A DNA stretch of 64,000 nucleotides from Muricea muricata (lineage: Eukaryota; Cnidaria; Anthozoa; Malacalcyonacea; Plexauridae), in contig OY979727.1 of assembly GCA_963855995.1 (NCBI GenBank), positions 8,340,446 through 8,404,445 of the forward strand, read 5' to 3'. How positions within the stretch are numbered: the stretch's first letter is position 1; each line of letters starts with the position of its first letter. Below, piece after piece: positions 44,901 through 59,900 of this stretch. Under the pieces are notes generated by a model. The model was not told where the DNA came from, made no database searches, and saw only the letters and a program-made list of their open reading frames with translations. Both the position numbers and the translations under genes were made by a program.

Positions 44901-47900
44901 GCGTGGAAATACCAGATTTATTTCGAGTGTTGAACATGATATCTCACGAGTGAGCGCACCGAACAAGTGAGAAATATCATGTTCAACACGAGAAATAAAT
45001 CTGTTATTTCCAAGCACCCATGTATTTTTCTGTTTACTATATAAACTACAGGTTTTCCACCAATATAAAATGTCCAGAAGCTATGATTGGTGATTGTTTG
45101 AAAAGCGATAATTTTCACATGTGAAATTATCATAAATAATCTCCAATGTGAGATATCAGTTTTATCAGTGCCCGAAATCCTTATAAAGCACTGTACTTTA
45201 TATAATAATAGCTGTTAAAGTTGTAGGACATGATGTCAAAAGAAGGATTGCAAATCAATTTTCTTTTGTCTCATTGCAACAAATCCCCTTTTGACGGCAT
45301 CCCTTAACTTATAAATTTAGCTGTTATGAATCCATAAGGATGAGATTGTTACAATAAAAAATATATTGCAAATTTTATTAAAATAAACCAAACTTTCGCA
45401 GAAGAACAAGCAGTGTACAATCTGGACACAATTGCCCTAGAAGCATGCCAAAGAGGCTGAATGTGGCAGTCAACTGACTGCACGCAGACTGTGGTTGTAT
45501 AACTGTTTATATCTGGGAATTAATTATTTGGGCATAACTAAATTGACTTTCCTTACTAATATGATGTTGTGAAATACTTAGAATATCGACTCCTCTATAT
45601 TCGGCAGAAAAAATTGTAAGAGAAATATCGGAGGCGTTTTTCCTCTCACCTCCAAGTTTGCAAGTTGGCGAAGGTGCACTCCATTGACCATTGTCCAAAC
45701 AAGTTATCGATTTTGCTCCAGATATCTTCCAGTTCTTGGCACAAGAAAATTTTCTTTCGGATCCAGGACTTACGCCGGATCCTTGAACTTTCCTTTTAAA
45801 TTCCGTCGGGATTTCTGGACAAAACTTCGGTTTAGCTAAAAATAATATTAAGAAATATTTAGATCTCAGCTACCTGATGCGACTGCCAAGTAGGGATAAT
45901 TAGTCTCTCCAGTTACGCTTTATACATGATTTCGAGGAGTACATACTGAAGCCATATTTTGTTGCTATGGCTTGAAATAAATTTATGTGGGTGCGCAAAA
46001 TTTCTAGCAAGACTAAAATATCACACCTTGTTGCGCTTGAATTCCACTTAAATTTCACTTGCATGAAAGAGCGCTTTAGAAGAAAAAAAACCCACTCAAA
46101 AAAGCGCTGTGAAAATTAGAAGTGTAGCCGAGCATTTATAGAAACAAATATTTTTTTCAGTTTATTGCCCGAAAGCTTAGTTTTACTTTTTCCCGTGACG
46201 AATGGCCTCCATTTTAACGGTTAAAGCCAGCCTTTCAGTTTCGCATGCAACTTTCATGCTGGTTTAATTATTGTATGATGACAAGGGCGTATAGCCAGCC
46301 CTAAGCAAGTGAGGGGATCCAATCATCCAGTACACGCAGGCATCAAGTCTAAAAAGAAAACGTTGTATAGGGTACTGACCAGTGCGTGACTGATAAAAGT
46401 TATCAGTTCCTTGAAGTCCCTAAAACGGACACGAAAACGTTTTGGGGCAATGGAGCGTGCTTGATGTTTCTTGTACACTCTAGCACCCACCTGCATTTCT
46501 ACCCGATTCTGACCGGATCCCCCCCCTGGCTGCGACCCAGTATGATCCTGCAATTAAAGTAGAATTGTATATACCTGGAGCTGAGATTTTGGTTTTTGCA
46601 TCTGACGTTGTTGAAATTTTGGTTGGAATAGTTCTAACTAAAAAGCAATGGAATTTAATGATACATTAATTCGTCGAACCTTGTTTGAAATACAAGAGAT
46701 CTAAATTCATTGAATTTCATTAGAAATATAACTGTAGTTTTAATAAAAATTCATATCCTTTATAAGTCGTATTGTGGGAGAATTACTATTAAAATGACCC
46801 GATAATTTACCTTCAATTCTCTTGATATAGGGAGTGGGAAATTAAATAGCAACATATCGAAAGTGTACTGAAAGGCTCCTACTGTAAATTCAAAATAGTT
46901 GTCTTGAACGCGTAGTTTCAACTCTACGCGCAAAGGTCGTTCAGCTCCCAGGGTAGTTTTGACTTCACTAAGAGATCAAAATGATTACTCGAGGAGTCTC
47001 GCGACTCCTTCTAAAGGGTACACTAACTCCTTTAATGACTAAACTTACCCCTTTGAGGGGCTAAAACGCCTTAGCTTCTTTCAAAGGGATCGAATCTACC
47101 ATTTTGACGAATAACCAGCAGAAGAGCTGAAAACGACCTTTTTGAAACGGTAGTTCATGCATAGGTAAAACAACCCTACCCCTTTGAAGAGCTCAAAAAG
47201 GCAAATTCGGTTTTAAGTTTAGAAAGCAAAACGTATTCTTGTCGTAGCATCATACTTATTTCGTTGATATTAAATAAAAACTTAACCGACTTTTTTTAAA
47301 TACCACATGGTCTGGAGGCCCTCTTTGATAGTTGCCTACCTGGTGTCACGACTTTGGTTGTCGCAGACGTTGCTCTAACTGTCGAAGGTGGATCAGTTCG
47401 GGCTGAAAAGCAACAGAGATCAACGACCTACTACAGTGTCTATAAAAAAAACAATATTCGAATTTTTGGTCTTGTATAGAGCGCTTAAAATTTATTCCAC
47501 AGAAATTACCCTTTCACCGTCGGAAAGACCAGACTTTTAGCTTTTTAACATCATTAACGTTTTTATAAAATTTGAAGAAAAATTGAGCATGAATCTTATC
47601 GCTCGAAATCGCCTACTTTGAAACCACGGATTTGCACATGGTGCGCATGCCTAAAAGTAAAAGATGAGTAACCTTCTCTCAGTACTTAACAATTATATCA
47701 CTAATTAGTTAGGTAGCCACTCTCGATTAAGCGGTTGGCATGACGCCATTTTGTTTTGGTACCAATGGGAGGCAATGGTATACGAATGAACCTTGATGTA
47801 TCTATGCAGTGAGGCTGCATGAAAGTGTAATGAATTAGAAATATAATCAGCAATTGACGTCCTTATTTAAAGGAAATTTACTGAAAGTCAGAACACTCGA

Positions 47901-50900
47901 TAAAAAATATCTCCTATACACGCAAAAACACCGGACCTGCGCACAAAGATGATAGCGATGACATTTAAATTACTGAGTTGCGTTATTTATCGGACTGCCA
48001 GCTGTATATTTTCTGCCGTAGTAGTAAAATGCACAAGATCAAAGGCTTATGCCCACTAGTACTCGCCTTAGCTGGGTAACTCGACTCCATATATATAAAT
48101 AAAACCAACAAAATGACAAGATTTCTTGATACAAATATTTTTAATGATGGTATCTACTACCTTGACATGAAGGTATTACTCCTTCCCAATCTCCGTCTCG
48201 ACATCGTAGCTTCCTGGAACTTGAAGGATGAAGAACGGCGTCTCCGGGACAAGCAAACTCTACTTCCTTGCCGTGATAAAACTGATCGCCAATCACGTTT
48301 GCATTAGTTTTTGGTGACGGATCTGAACACTTTTCTAAAGAACATCGGAACATGCAACAAGTGTAAGAACCCACTGAAGCCACTATATTCATTGAAAGAT
48401 AGCTATATGTTTACACTTTTTTGTTATTTACAGTGCAACCCGTCAGGGGTCCCAAAGATTGCGCAAAGTTGACATTGAAAATGAACCTGACCAGTCACAC
48501 ACGCATAACAGGATAATTTAATAAGTCTTTGAATCCAACTGATCCTGAATACGAGTCCAAGCTGGACGAAATTGGGAAGCGATTAATTTACAAAATTTCC
48601 TGTCTAAAATTTCCTCTTTCCATAAAATTTCATCTTGCTTGCCAGGCCAGTTATGGTGTTTTGATATTCCTATGCAGTGGAGGCCGGAGGGATGTTTTGA
48701 CCACATATGATAGTTGTCTCAAAGCCTCTTAGACGCATTGCGTGGCGTAATCAGCTCGATATAGATTGATCCAGGTAAATATAAACAGTTGAAAATTAGT
48801 AAAGTTGAAAAGTTTTCAGGCGAAATGTTGTAGACAACGGAAAATATAACCCCACGCTTGCGAAGGTTGCGAATTTTATATATATTTGTATTACGTACAC
48901 TGCATGAAAAACGCAATATTCTAACGCGAATACTTATGAATACTGTTTAGAATATTATTAGTATTGACACATATTCCGACGTATTACCAGCGAATATTGT
49001 GAGATTATTGGTGGTATTCAGACGTGAATATGTTGGAATATGACACACCTAGTATTCGTACATATAATACGTGAGAATATTCTGTGAATATTTTTCTAGA
49101 CCGAATATTCACACTTGCGCTTCTTAATAGACAGTATTAGCGTTTGATTTACCTAAACGTTTTACAAACCTAAACATTTTCTTTATGGAACAAGTATTGT
49201 TTTGTATTCCATCGTAATTTTAGCATGTCGTTTTGTATTTGTTAAGTATGGTTACGCATGCAATGAGCGCGTTTCGTGATTCGAGTAGAAAATATCTATC
49301 AATGTAGAGAACAGTAGTGAATAAACTGCATGCTGATACATGTAGCAAAACTTTCTGGAAGTCTGTTATAAATTCTATAGCTGCATTTAGTTGCTCTTAA
49401 TGCTCTATGCACTACGCTGTGTCTGTTAGATTTTTACCGTTACGAAACTAGAAATATATTGACCTAGGTTTTCATTGAAAATATAGTGTCAAAGCGGAAG
49501 CACCTAGAAAGGAATTCCAAATTTCGAACACAGACTTGAAGCCAAACATGCAATTTCCTTTCAAATTGCCTTGGTTGTGAACACTTACATTCGGAATATA
49601 AAATCGCCCAAAGCAGACGAAAATAAAACCTATTATCAACTTGCAGATATGGTGACAGCAATATATTAAAAGCTTAAAAATTAAAAGATTACAAAAGGAT
49701 CAATGAAAAGGTATAATTTTGACTCTGAACTCCATATACTAACAAGCTCCAAAGAATATGTCTTTTTTCATGCAGTGTACGCGGGTGAGCCTACCACTTT
49801 CGTCTCAAATTCGCACGGGTATATTTTTCGTATTTTACAAAACTTAGCCACCAAACCTTGCTATTTAACAAGTTTTAGGATGGCATTTTTAACTGCGATG
49901 AAGCTAGAAGTTTTTAGCTGTGATAAAGCTTTTTCATTGGGGCGATTTTGTAATAATATGTTCATGCTCATAGACCAGGTACTTCATTTACCGCCATTTT
50001 TCGGCGCATAACAAAGATGAATTACCGCCCTGTCTGGAATTTTGATTTAAGTGAGCTCTTTCTTTTCCAGATAAATAAAAAAAAACTAACTTTAATACTC
50101 ATTTCTTTTGAAGAGACTTTTTATGCACAGAAAAAATTAAGCGCACAATGAACTTGACCGGCTCTTTACAGTAAGTCATGAATTACTATAATGAGTGTTT
50201 TAAGTTATGATATTCTTACGTAAGCACTGAGGCTGCTGTTGAGTCCATGTCCCATTAAGACAATCAGAAATGCTTGGGCCAATCTGTTGATAACCAGCCT
50301 TGCAAGAAAATACAGCAACAGAACCATGCGTGCGTGATTTGCTGCCGTGTATGTTGCCATTCCGTATTTGTGGCAAATGCGGGCACGGTGCTATACAAAT
50401 CAAATGAATAAATAAATAAAATTGGCTTCAAAACACTATTGGGCCTAACTATGGGAAAAGTAGCCGTGCATTGGGCCTTAAGTCTTTCTCAACGATCAGG
50501 CCTTAAATTAAAATCTACCATACTTTGGTGGAAATACCGACACTAAATTCCTTCATAGTTGTTAAAAATATAAGTTAAATTGCTAAATTTTTCCAAAAAT
50601 ATTCCCTTGGACGAAGTCTGGCGAACGGTGCATGCTAAGTGCACATTGATTCTTGAGACATTTGAACTCAAATATGCGAGCTGTCCGCCATCCTGAATAA
50701 ACTCTAGCGTTCATTACATGACTTCACAAGTGAGATAATAGAGTAAGTAATAAACACTAGTAGGCCAAAAAGCTTTAATTTACTCATTGCGTTAGATCAA
50801 ATTGCAAGTAGAAGCGAATTTCTGGCTCGTTTTCATCATTGCTTGTCAATAATTAAACGAGACGTAACATGCATATCCTTGATAATCCAAGATGGCGGAT

Positions 50901-53900
50901 ACCTCGTGCGTTTCAGGTGGAATGTTTAAAGAATCAAGCAAGGTATGAAATAGCTGCAAAAAGCTTTATTAGTTATTTCAAAGCTCTTTCAAATGAGCCA
51001 AGAATATTTTCTTGCATTACCATTAAGATGAAAGTTTTTGCGTTTACTATACCTTTACACGATGGAATTCTTCCATTCCATCTTCCGTTTTCACATGTCA
51101 ACTTCTTTGAATGTCTTGGTTCAAGAACATAATCCTGCTCACAGCGAAATTCCACTTCCTTCCCATTGTAGAATTCATCCCCCAGCACCCAGGCATTGGA
51201 ATGTATGGACGGATCCGAACATTTTGCTGTGAAAATCAAGAGAATTTACCAAGCGCGTTGGAAATTATGTCGTGTTACTGTACTACAATACGTGATAGAC
51301 ACTTTAATTATTATGTCCGTTTGTAGAGCAAAGCCAGTTATGTGATGTGCAAAATTAACCGCTCTGCAGAAAGATAAATAAATTTCCATATTTTTTATCA
51401 TATGCCCTTAAAAATTGTCAGACATGCACACTTAATAAAACGGTCACGTTTAACACAAATATTAACTAGAGCACATTTCGTGGCGAATGCATAAGGCTAT
51501 TATAAACTTCCCTAACTTGATACATTTTTACCTCTTGTTCCCCATACATGCAAGTGTCTATTAGATCTCACGCAAAAATTGCTCAAAACAAGCCTATATT
51601 TTGGCTGCAGTAGGCCGATTAGGCTGAGATGTGCACATTTCAATCTACCTGATGATTTTAATTTACGAAACTCTTTAGAATGTATACCTCTTTACTTGGG
51701 TAAAACGTCACACAAAGTTAGAAGAGTCGTTGTCAATCTATCCATCAAAGTAATTAAGGTGATAAAACTAGTATAAAATTTAGCTTTCGCAAAAACTGAG
51801 ATCAATCTTTATATTTTGTCAAAAAAGGTACGCTGACATAGATTATCAGACAAGTTGTCTGTTACAAACATTTGGTCAATAAAGTGCAGCCTTAAATTTC
51901 CTGTAGCTCGATCGACAAAGTTGTTTAGTTTTAAGTGATATTAGATGATGAATTTCGCTTAAATGACTTTGAAATACAGTCAAAATATCCCCGCAAAATT
52001 GTTGTTTTACTGTTATAGCTCATATCGTGAGTTTAAGAGATGTCATTCTTCGGAGTATGTTTTTTCTTGTAGGACTACATTATAAAAGAACTACATGAAG
52101 GGATTAAATCTAAGACAATTAATTGTTTTGAGCAAATGATTTTCGACCATTAATTGTTTCTTCACAGTATGGACGCAAAAATAACGCAGCAAGTGTCATG
52201 GAACAAGATGTTTATGACGTGTCTGAGTTTTTGACTCCTTCAAATTTTACTATTCTGTTTTTATAACCTTACCTTCACAACGAGGTAGAGCGGAATCGTC
52301 CCATACTCCAAAATTACACACCCTGACTGGGGTACCGACCATTTGAAATCCTGGTTTGCAACTGAACCTAACAGTTTCTTTATGTTTAAATCCTTGTAGT
52401 ACAATTTCTCCGTTTGTAGGTGCAGCGGCAAACCGTCTGCAAGGACCTGAAAATAAAGTACTGTAATATACTGACCTTCTTGCTAAATTGCAACACATAC
52501 GTATCTACCGTCTGGCATTCTTTGATGGTGGAATCGATGGGACATTTTGTATTCAGTTCTGGTTTTCACACAAATGCCACACAGTTCATCTGAGCTTCAT
52601 GATATATTAAGTCAACCAAAAATGCTAAAATACTGTGTTAGAAACGAAATTCCTATGCATGTAACTAAATTACTTACAAACTGGTTTTGCTATAAGTTTC
52701 AGAACATAAATACAGTATAAAAATAAAAATCATTTTTAGCGAACATTACTGTATTCTGGCATATTATATTTTTAACCTTATGGGAATTTTACCATTCCAC
52801 CAGAAACTCATTAATGTATATGTAATTAAAAAACCAATTAATAACTCATCAGCCAAACACAAGGGAAATCATGGCCGTGGACGAGTCTTTATATGTGATA
52901 TAACAACGCATTGACTTTCACGAAAATTTTGTTTCGATTTTTTCGGCCTTTACAACATCTACAGATATTGAAAATTCTTTCGCAAACAAAAATGCTCTCA
53001 ATTCGTGCTTTATCAGATATAGAAGGTCGACTGCGCCTTGAGTTTTATATCTGCTATACACGTGCTCTTGTTTGAAATGGTACATAATCCACGGTTACAA
53101 AAAGTTCAATATTATGATATTTTAATATATTATAGTACCTCCTTGCGAATAAACGAGAATGGCAGAAATGGATTCGTTTCACGATTCTAACTAGTTTCCT
53201 TGTTATCCTCGTTATTCTACAACTTAATTGTGAGTTGCATTGCAAATCAAACCTTTATCCTCATTTTGAACGGTTTGCAGAAACAAAGATAGAAATACAA
53301 ACCTCCACAACTAGGTAATCTATTGCTCCAGGTTCCATCATCACAGCGTAAAGTCTCTTGGCCATCTATGGCGTAAGGTTCGCGGCATCCAAATGTCACT
53401 TCCTCATTATGTCTATAACCATCTTTCTTTATATAACCACCAGCAAATGGTCGAGCATCATGCTTTTTACAAGGAGCTAAAATAAGAAGTTTTTAAAACA
53501 AAACTAAACATCAAAATGTAAATAGAAGCAATAGATTTCCAGTGAGAGTAAAACTACACATAAAACCATACCGTCTATAAATTAATCACTAAATGCCCAT
53601 TCACGTAATACGTGACGTTTTCTCCCATTGTTTCATTCCACTCTTCAACCCTTGTGACAGTATTTGAGAGTTTAAATGAGTACTAGTTAAAATACGAGCG
53701 GCAGCTGTGCATATATGGTGGGTATTTACAATGGACAATATAGAACAGAAATTGTGTGAAATTGAATTTGATGGATAATTTTTCATCGAGCTTCCAAATT
53801 TTTTTCTATCAAAATTTCCAATTTGGGTGATTAGGAGAACCGAACCACTCGAAATGCATATAGATCTGGTTAATCCTTATCTGAACATTTTCAAAACGAT

Positions 53901-56900
53901 TCTGTACTATATTTCTTCGTCCTCATCTCCAAGGTTAATGGATCACTCCTGTAAAGTTATCCTGAATATTGAATCGAATTATCATTAGCTGCATCAAGAG
54001 ATTAAATGGCGCGAGAAATTAGATCAATTCATTTAGAATGAGCAGTTGTAAAAATAAAGCTTTTCTACTCAACAACGCCGCCGTACATTCGTAGTATCGT
54101 CGCAGTAACATGATGGCCATCACTGGAAATTCATGATCAGATTTAGTCAACCGTTATTTTCTTTTCATTACTTCAATTGAATCGAAAAATTTCGACGCAA
54201 ACCGTCAGTGCTTACCTAAACAGGTCGGACGATCTGCATTCCACCTTCCATCTGAGCATGTCAAGACATTTCTTCCTTGTAAGTAATAGTCGCGATCACA
54301 TTCGAACTTGATAACCTCGTTATGTCTAAAACCTTCTTGCGTGACTCTCCCATGATCGGGCGCGTTAATTCCCCGACACGGTGCTAAGGGCAGAGAAATA
54401 CACAAACCTTAATTTCAAGTCATGTCCTAGATCATCACTCAGAATAGAACTGCCAGTAGTAACATAAAGTTGTGAAGACGCTAAACAATTCCTGCAAACT
54501 ATTCTTGGATACTACAGCCCCTAATTAAGTCTTGGAGTACCTATTATACGTGCCTATGGATTACCTACAGTATTATACGTTTGGATTGAAAGATTAGTGG
54601 GAAAAGCTAGGGCAATAGTGCAAAATCAGGCATTATTTTAAAGGGATGTGGAAATATGTTTTCTTTTTAGCTTAGTAATTAGAACATTTGATGTAAATGT
54701 AATATCAGTTGTTTTTTCGTAGCAGGCTTTGTTGAAGGACATGCATTGAAGGACAAATGACTCCATAATGCCGTACGCCATCTTGTTTTATAAATAGGTC
54801 AATTTTAATGACGTCACAACAGGGTAGACTAACAAACTTTCTGCCAATTAGTCTCAATTATTCAAATATTTTATCCAGGCATTATATTAAACTCTAGATA
54901 CAGTGAATATTAACTATTTTTGTTAACAAGCGATAGGGTTGCAAAAAAGTGTTTTTATCACTGCACATTTTGTCAGTGCATATAGTTATCATATTTATTA
55001 TACAGATACTGATATTTACGCACGATTTTTCTCGTATGAAAAGTCGTTTCGTGATTTGTTCTTAACGAGCATTATCCAATCAGAATCATGAAACGATTTT
55101 TTCACACGTGAAAAAACCGTTTCGTCCAATCAGTGCGAGCCTGTGTTTACATGGCAGTGAATTCGTTCACAGCCGGCAAACTTTTCGGCGAGATTTTTTT
55201 TCAAGTTGCTGACTGTGTCTTGTGGCTGAAAGTCTATTTTAGATTTAAATTCGACACGTTGGGCAATTTACCATGTTTACAAAGATTTACAATTTTATAA
55301 AAAACCGAAAATATATTTTTGAAAGAGAAATATGCAAGCAAAAGACACGGTAGTTATACCAAAACAAACAGCTAGGTAAGTTGCATTTACATTATATTAA
55401 CTTTTTGAGATTTTGAAAACATAGGCTTTGTATTCTTTGCTTATTTGAAGGAAAAATTAAAAACTGCTGGTTTATTAGGGTTTATATTATTAGATCTGGC
55501 TTCAAAAAGCAAAGTAATTTTCATATACTGTACATACGGCATCGTACACGATGACGTTCTGTTTTGGGTTTTAAAGTAAAGTGCTCTTTGCCAGGCGCTT
55601 GACGTTTAAGCGAGCCAAATTTAGGTTGGGTAAAGGCAATCTTTTGAATAGAAAATATCAGTTTCTATAAAATAAACAAACTTCTTAATGGAAAGTGCTT
55701 ATGTACGGTATTTACGCACTTGTTGATTTGTTTTCGCCAAACTCACTCGCTCGTTGCACTCGCTCGTTCTTAACGCGTGTGTAAATACCATATCCATCGA
55801 AATGACAATGCGTAATAATCGTTCCAAAATTAGCAACAGCCAATCAGCAACGCGAACGATGAAATTTCGCAGTGAAAAATCATCGGTCGCGGCGTTTGAT
55901 TGGACGAACGATATTTTTTCACTGCCTCGTTCCCGGCGTCCCCGATATATACATTACATGAAGTATCGCTGTAATTAGGCAAGCGCGAAGGGGTTTGTGG
56001 GATGATACCACATGAAATCGGAGACGCCTGGCAGATCTTGATCAATTTCTTGCAAGAATATACGATTTCTTGCAAGTTGCGCTATTACTCGGTTTTTTAG
56101 TTTTTTAAAAGCTCTTTTCAATCGTATTGACGAAATCCGGTCTCAATAGGTTATGCTGCGTGTTTCCAATTCCGCGTGGCCTATGACCTTTTATATAAGC
56201 ATAATTGAAAAAGATACCAAGATGTCAACACTTGACCTCGTTGAAGAAGACTTAGAGGGATTAAATTTGCAAGGTATGTTCAAAACTTCATTAATAACTC
56301 ATAAGCAAAACACACAGGAAATCATAGCCGTGAAGGAGCCTTTATATGTGATAAATGACTCTATTCTTCTCGGACTTCTCCGCACTCGTTCGCCGCCATG
56401 ACAGTATACAAGATCTGCCAGGCGCTCCTCAAAATGCATTCTTCCCATCATCCCCTTCGCGCTTTGTTCGCATTACTCATACTTCATGCGCTACTTTATA
56501 TAAGCCTGATAATAAGCGCCTGGGTACGAGGCAGATTTTTTCACCAGTGAGAAATGATCGAACGGGAAAATACTTCATTTTCCCATCTGGTGCGAATGAC
56601 CTAAATGGCTTTGAGATTTGTAGACGCCGCCGGTTTTGTTGACTTAAACCTTTGGACGACAGTGAACATGAGTTTTAAAGGACAATGGCACTAAAATTTT
56701 TTATTGCCCAGATTGAAAGTGTTACCTTTCCTGGTAATGAATATAATATTAAAACCTCACCGATCGTTTTCGTCCCGGAGTTATTTGCATGTTATTTGAC
56801 TGCTAATTTACTTCTTGGCGGCCATCTTGGCTCGTATTTTCGAAAAATTATCTTTGCGTCACATGACCAGAATGACGTAGATGGCTGGGTAGAATCAAAA

Positions 56901-59900
56901 CACGCAATATATTTTATTTAGTGTCTGTCGAGATTACGAACGTTTTGTAAAGAAATTATTGATTTTAAACCATTGTTATGGAAAATATTCGCGAGAATCA
57001 AATAGGAGAAGTGTTACCCTACCAATATGAGCCTGAAGTAGGGGGAAAAGGCACCAATATAAGCGATAGATGAAAGCGACTCGGACCGAGAGAGCAATTC
57101 GTCGTCCTCGAGCGAAGAAATCGATCAAGAGTTTGAAACAGCTAATGCATGGCGCCTTCACACTCTAAGCTGGTGTAAATGTGGACATAGCACTATATCA
57201 AAAAAATTGATTGAATGTTTTTTTTTGCCATGAGAGTACGACGAGTATGATGATCTTCTTCACCATTGTGAAACACAGGGACAGAAGTGCATGACATTAC
57301 ACCCAGACTTTCAAGACAACATGCTGTCAGAAAGTGTTTTAAAGATAGATGTATGACGCTATCTTGAAGAAGACTGGCCACTTGACGACGAAGATCTGGA
57401 ACGGGTACACAAACTGTATCACTGGTAGCGTACCAGCGATGTTCTCGCTGGGTTTTCCAGATTTTTTGGGGAAAAAACAGAAGGCCTTTTCCTGCTTGTA
57501 TTTATACAAAAATACGAGAACGATTCGCATTACCAGATGGACTGTATACTCATTTTAAATTCGCTAAAAAATCGAACCACTACTTGTACGTCAAAAGATA
57601 TAATCTAATAATCTGTGGGTTAGGCTTTGCACGAAATATTACGTGTCACTATGAACGCGTGCATAAGTGTATGCACACAGAAATAATTGAATGTTCTAGT
57701 ATCTGTCCTGTATATTAAACTTGCGTATTTAGTTTACAGTCAAACATGGCAAATACACACAAAGGAAGCATAACATTTGTGTATAATGCGCTAATACTCT
57801 GTTTGTTGTGATGATGGAGGTGGTGACATGCTGACATATATAGATTATATAGTGTATACTTTCAAAGCGGCATACTTCATAACCCAGACTCGGACTCAGA
57901 CCCGGACTCGTGTTCTTTAAGACTATTTTAGTTCATATTTTATGTTTTGCGTAACTATTTTTGCAGCGAAGCATGTATATGCACGTTGGAAAATATTATA
58001 TATGTGTAGTATGTTATAGAATTACACACCATTGCCTTTATTCAGTCAATGTCTGTACGCTTCTCACAGCACAAATATATGTACCTTACGGCCGAAAATG
58101 CATCTACAATCTAGTTTTGGTACATTACTATACAATACTTCACTTAATAAATCAAATTGGGATGCATTTGTATGTTTTAGTTGAGCCTTTCTTTGATCTT
58201 TCAAGCTTATCGCATTGTAGCTTATATTGTTGGATTTGCGCTTACCCAGCCATCTACGTCACAAGCATAAACTAGCATACGCGGAATTTGTTCAAGATGG
58301 CGCCCGGCAGTTAAAATTTCGCGAATGTTACTTCGATATTTCTTCACAACTATATGCCGTAGAAAGGTAAAAATACGAAATTAAGTATTCCATAGGTGAA
58401 CCTGATAAGTCTGGCCAATAAAAATTTTTAGTGCCATTGTCCTTTAAACATTTTTATAGGGCTAAATACTTAATAGCTTTTATAAAAGTATTCTTAAAAT
58501 ACATGTACTTGTTAATTTCATATTTTCTTCGCGTTGAAATTCTTAAATTGTTTTGTTGTGTTGTGAGAATGAGCTTTTCAAATTGCTCTCGCGGTGGGTA
58601 ATTACATTGAACACACAATTAAATAAAAGTAAATAAAATCGCTTTTCAGGTGCGGTGGTACGGCCACACACAATTCGTTGTGTTTAAAAACAAAGCCGGT
58701 ATTTTGAAACACAAGTTGATTTATGCAACCGGAAAACATCGAATGCTGTTAATTAATATTACTAATCTATTTTAGAATATCAAAATTCTAATCTTTAATA
58801 TTTGATATATTTCGAATGAAATCTCAATACACAAATAACATCGTGGTTGATTCGCGAATACGGTTTTTATTAACTCGTGAATTATTACAAGCTCACGCGT
58901 TCGTTTGTAATAATTCACTCGTGAATAAAAACCGTACACGCTCACCAACCATGAAGTAATCTCTATTTTTCACTGCTCAAATTAGTTATTATAGCACCTT
59001 AAAACAATTCCTGATTAAAGATAAAAAATTCGGCGCGCAAAATTCTGCCTTGTGTAAAAACAGGTTAAGACAAACTTGTGAACCTAAAATTGATTCATAT
59101 CATCTCCAACTCATTAATAATTCATGAGCAAATTAGCGAATGAACTCGCCCTAATTCGTCACATGATTGACGTTGGATACCCAAGGAAACACGCTAAAAA
59201 TCATATACCATCACTGTTGTTAGATCAAAAACGGTTTTAATCTAATAACTGAAATCATAATTACAAATTCATCCTAATTACTCCATCTTCGCTCATGTTC
59301 AAATGATCAAGGTCTGTAATAAATTCTACACGCCCTACACATTTCTGTCTTACAATGGACTATAGAAATTAACTTACAAAAGCAGGAAGTAGAATACTTA
59401 TCTCCATTGTTCTCAAAGACAAAAACAAATTGCTTTCATAGGTCCCCCGTTAGCGCTTAATAAATTGAACAGCCAATGAAATGTTTTCGTTTGAGATGTT
59501 ATGTAAACAACTCGTTTCTCGTGTGTCATCAGGGGAACCAAATGCTCGAAAACAATAAAACACTCGCGCTTCGCGCTCGTGTTTCATACCGTTTTCTCGT
59601 GTTTGGATCCCCTGATGAAACACTCAAACTCGTTGTTTACATATAACATCACGTAATATTCCGGCGTGATTAAAAACCTGAAAAACTGATTCTGATACCA
59701 ACCTCTACATGTTGGTGTCCTGTGACTCCATCTTCTATTTCCAGTGCACGCGATGCTGTGTTCACCATCCAAAACGTAATCTGTTGTGCAACGGAAACTC
59801 AGAGTGTCTCCTTCTAAGTAACCGTTTCCATCGATCCAACCATTGCCAATTCCTTGAATGCGACGACATACGGCTACAGGAAACAACACAGTATCCGAAG

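Larger units (their letters stand above)
54384..59702. other. Gene B large intron (5.3 kb) packed with DNA elements
   Basis: It holds, left to right: an inverted-repeat patch at about 55,020-55,130 (CGTTTCGTGAT / ATCATGAAACG), a foldback element at 55.9-56.6 kb, a 1.77-kb TTAA-flanked transposon at 56.68-58.44 kb, a palindrome at 58.84-58.95 kb and an inverted repeat at 59.49-59.65 kb. No CCP exon was recognised. Confidence 0.6.

Noticed and set aside
46323-46553. 76-codon minus-strand frame
   Set aside because: No family recognised, and it lies in an intron without splice signals consistent with phase 1.
57961-58275. 104-codon plus-strand frame in the TTAA element
   Set aside because: Low-complexity hydrophobic translation unrelated to the P2X7-type relic; probably chance.
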